From contig JADJXJ010000001.1 of assembly GCA_016715945.1 (NCBI GenBank), positions 1,364,001 through 1,428,000 on the forward strand: a DNA stretch of 64,000 nt, read 5' to 3'. Shown piece after piece: positions 62,183 to 64,000 of this stretch. The stretch is from Bacteroidota bacterium (GTDB taxonomy: Bacteria; Bacteroidota; Bacteroidia; Bacteroidales; F082). Positions within the stretch are counted from its first letter, which is position 1; each line of letters opens with the position of its first letter. The position numbers and the translations under genes were made by a program. The notes beneath the pieces are model-generated. The model had not been told where the DNA came from, searched no databases, and saw only the letters and a program-made list of their open reading frames with translations.

Positions 62183-63121
62183 ATGCACACGCACAGCAGC
62201 CATACACCTCACGATCGCCAAAAGCGCAACCTGCTGCTCACCGTTGTGCTCAACATGGGCATTGCATTTGCCGAACTTGCCGGTGGACTCCTGTCGAACA
62301 GCCTGGCCCTTATTTCGGATGCCATCCATAACCTTGGCGACGGACTCGCGCTGCTAATTACTTACATTACGCTGATAATCAGCACTAAACCCGCAACCAC
62401 ACAGCGCACCTTCGGCTACAAGCGCATTCAGATCATGGCAGCGCTGTTCAATGCTGTTGCCCTGGTGCTCATCTGCCTGTTTCTGATTCGCGAAGCCTGG
62501 TACCGCTTTACACAACCCGAAGAAGTGAGAGGCATCAGCATGCTCGTGGTTGCTGTTGTGGGGCTGCTGGCCAACATGGCAGGCGTTTGGCTGCTTCGCG
62601 GTTTTCACAGGAAAAACCTCAACATCCGGGCAGCATACCTGCACCTGATCGGCGACACACTTTCAAGCATTGCCGTCATTGCAGGAAGCATACTGATCAT
62701 CTTCAAGGGTTGGCACTGGGTTGACCCGTTGGTTACTTTCATCATTTCTGGCTATATCCTCAAAGAAACCTGGCAGGTGTTGGCCGAGTCGTTTGGCATC
62801 CTGATGCAGGATGCACCTAAAGATACCAAAGTCGAAGAAATCGCCGGAAGCATGATGCAAATCAAGGGAATAAAAAACATTCATCATATTCACCTCTGGC
62901 GGCTCACCGACAACGAAACGCATCTTGAGGCCCACCTGGAAATGGAAGAAGACCTGCCGCTGAGCAAAGTGCAGGTACATATGGACGAAGCTTCCGCCAT
63001 GCTGGCTTCCCGTTTCGGTATATCCCACATCACCCTGCAACCCGAGCTTCGGCGCTGTGCCGACCACAACCTCATCGCCGGATACAATTGCAATCACAAT
63101 AACCACAACATAAACAAATGA
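62183..63121 (+). CDS. CDF-family cation efflux transporter (CzcD-like)
   Basis: The 312-aa product has a short His-rich N terminus (MHTHSSHTPHD), six membrane helices and CDF signatures: SNSLALISDAIHNLGDGLALL with metal-site residues in helix 2 (Asp, His/Asn, Asp), HLIGDTLSSIAVI in helix 5 (His and Asp), and a cytoplasmic C-terminal domain (HHIHLWRLTDNETHLEAHL). It should export Zn2+ or a related divalent metal by proton exchange. Another His/Cys-poor, Asn/His-rich tail ends the chain. The frame is open to 61952, but the 62183 ATG gives the family N terminus, one base after the previous stop. Confidence 0.93.
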   Translation: MHTHSSHTPHDRQKRNLLLTVVLNMGIAFAELAGGLLSNSLALISDAIHNLGDGLALLITYITLIISTKPATTQRTFGYKRIQIMAALFNAVALVLICLFLIREAWYRFTQPEEVRGISMLVVAVVGLLANMAGVWLLRGFHRKNLNIRAAYLHLIGDTLSSIAVIAGSILIIFKGWHWVDPLVTFIISGYILKETWQVLAESFGILMQDAPKDTKVEEIAGSMMQIKGIKNIHHIHLWRLTDNETHLEAHLEMEEDLPLSKVQVHMDEASAMLASRFGISHITLQPELRRCADHNLIAGYNCNHNNHNINK

Positions 63122-63942
63122 AAAAGAGCGTCTTACTTTGGATTATCGCATTTTTCCTGATGGCAGCCATGGCCGTCTGGCAGCGCTCCACCGGCCCCAC
63201 CTATCCCGTGCGCGGCAGCATCGAACTCAAGGGCGAACGGATTAAGTACCGGCTCATACGCAGCCACAACACCGGACAGGATGCCATGGTCGAAATCAAA
63301 GTACCGGATGGCATTTATGCCAACTTCCGTTACAAGCGATACAAGAGTTTCGACGACTGGACCACCCTCGAGGTGCATCCCGATAATGGCCTGCTGCGCT
63401 TTGCCATTCCCGAGCAGCCTGCAGCCGGAAAAGTTGAATATCAGATCGCTCTGATGGCCGATGGCAAGGCCTATCCGCTGACCCCCGATCCGGTTATCAT
63501 CCGTTTCAAAGGTCCGGTGCCAGGCTTTGTGCTCATTCCACATGTGTTCTTTATGTTCTTTGCCATGGTCTTTGGTATGCGTACGGGCCTGGAGGTGCTG
63601 GCCGGACAAAAAAACGCCGCCAGACTAAGCCTGTACACCTTACTGCTGTTCGCTGCGGGCGGATTAATCCTTGGTCCGATTGTGCAGAAATATGCCTTTG
63701 ATGCCTATTGGACAGGTTGGCCATGGGGTACCGACCTCACCGACAACAAAACCGCAGTGTCTTTCCTCTTGTGGCTGGTGGCCTGGCTTGTGCTCCGCAA
63801 AAAACCTGAGAACAAAACCTGGCCCATTGCAGCTGCCATCGTGATGATTGCCATCTACCTCATCCCGCACAGCATGCTCGGCAGCGAAATAGACCACACC
63901 AAATCCGAACAAAATCAGGTTCAAACCGAGATCACACAATGA
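63118..63942 (+). CDS. Membrane protein of unknown function
   Basis: The 274-aa product has an N-terminal signal-anchor (about 4-20), an extracytoplasmic beta-rich domain (about 25-140, GSIELKGERIKYRLI, VPDGIYANFRYKRYKSFDDW), and four further hydrophobic helices (about 140-160, 173-195, 218-236, 240-258). The tail is hydrophilic. No family was recognised. Its ATG overlaps the CDF transporter's TGA (ATGA), and its own stop overlaps the next gene's ATG, so the three genes form a translationally coupled set. Confidence 0.78.
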   Translation: MKKSVLLWIIAFFLMAAMAVWQRSTGPTYPVRGSIELKGERIKYRLIRSHNTGQDAMVEIKVPDGIYANFRYKRYKSFDDWTTLEVHPDNGLLRFAIPEQPAAGKVEYQIALMADGKAYPLTPDPVIIRFKGPVPGFVLIPHVFFMFFAMVFGMRTGLEVLAGQKNAARLSLYTLLLFAAGGLILGPIVQKYAFDAYWTGWPWGTDLTDNKTAVSFLLWLVAWLVLRKKPENKTWPIAAAIVMIAIYLIPHSMLGSEIDHTKSEQNQVQTEITQ

Positions 63943-64000
63943 CAATCATCATCATCCTGATCACTGTGGTGGTTTCGCTGGCGGCTTTCAGCAACGAAAC
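63939..64000 (+). CDS. Start of a probable rhomboid-family membrane protease (3' end outside window)
   Basis: The ATG at 63939 overlaps the preceding TGA (ATGA). Only 20 residues are visible, an Ile/Val-rich membrane segment ending in AAFSNE. This type of N terminus is common in rhomboid family intramembrane serine proteases of Bacteroidota, but no catalytic motif is in view, so the name is a tentative guess from a short stretch. Confidence 0.45.
   Translation, partial: MTIIIILITVVVSLAAFSNE

Overview
The window is chromosomal DNA from a member of the Bacteroidota, probably Bacteroidales or a close environmental relative. The evidence is a SusC/SusD pair, a hybrid two-component regulator with propeller, Y_Y_Y, kinase, receiver and AraC domains, a C-terminal type IX secretion signal, many SpII lipoproteins, and promoter -7 elements of the TAnnTTTG type. 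No rRNA, tRNA or CRISPR array was found. Everything here comes from reading the sequence; no database search was run, so family names rest on recognised motifs.

Layout. Positions 1-4501 (+) hold the tail of an Ig-like protein, an outer-membrane barrel-like protein, an alpha/beta hydrolase, smpB and a thioredoxin-like protein. Positions 4573-5998 are a dense array of about 75-bp imperfect palindromes with a single small GxxExxY gene (PD-(D/E)XK-like fold) embedded in it. Positions 6125-7754 (-) carry a 5'-nucleotidase split into two genes. Positions 8138-16997 hold two paralogous multi-PAS hybrid histidine kinases, both broken: the first by an in-frame TAA, the second by a complete 2,345-bp IS66-family element with 20-bp perfect terminal repeats and an 8-bp target duplication. 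Short simple repeats follow, then a BASS-type symporter (-) and an extended SDR (+).

Positions 19482-43554 (-) look like one long polysaccharide-utilisation operon: SusC, SusD, a LamG lipoprotein, two PF10091/GH144-type lipoproteins, a large secreted protein with a six-hairpin-like region, a GPH-type sugar transporter, a GH35-like enzyme, a 1,103-aa GH94-type phosphorylase, a GH3 lipoprotein, a frameshifted esterase and a TolB-like propeller protein. The combination of GH144, long GH94, GH3 and GH35 points to beta-1,2-glucan (sophoro-oligosaccharides) as the substrate. The proposed flow is endo-cleavage at the surface, SusCD import, periplasmic trimming, MFS import and cytoplasmic phosphorolysis. 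Upstream, 43885-55388 (-) holds two stacked propeller regulators (a LuxR-type one directly abutting a hybrid two-component one) and a large secreted propeller/SGNH-esterase protein with a 1,104-bp internal duplication.

Positions 55513-64000 return to housekeeping-type genes: tex (-), then (+) a thioredoxin-domain protein, a GH3/beta-lactamase-like fusion, a CDF metal transporter, a small membrane protein and the first codons of a probable rhomboid protease. Two of the broken genes are homopolymer frameshifts that could be sequencing errors; the nonsense codon and the IS insertion are not of that type.
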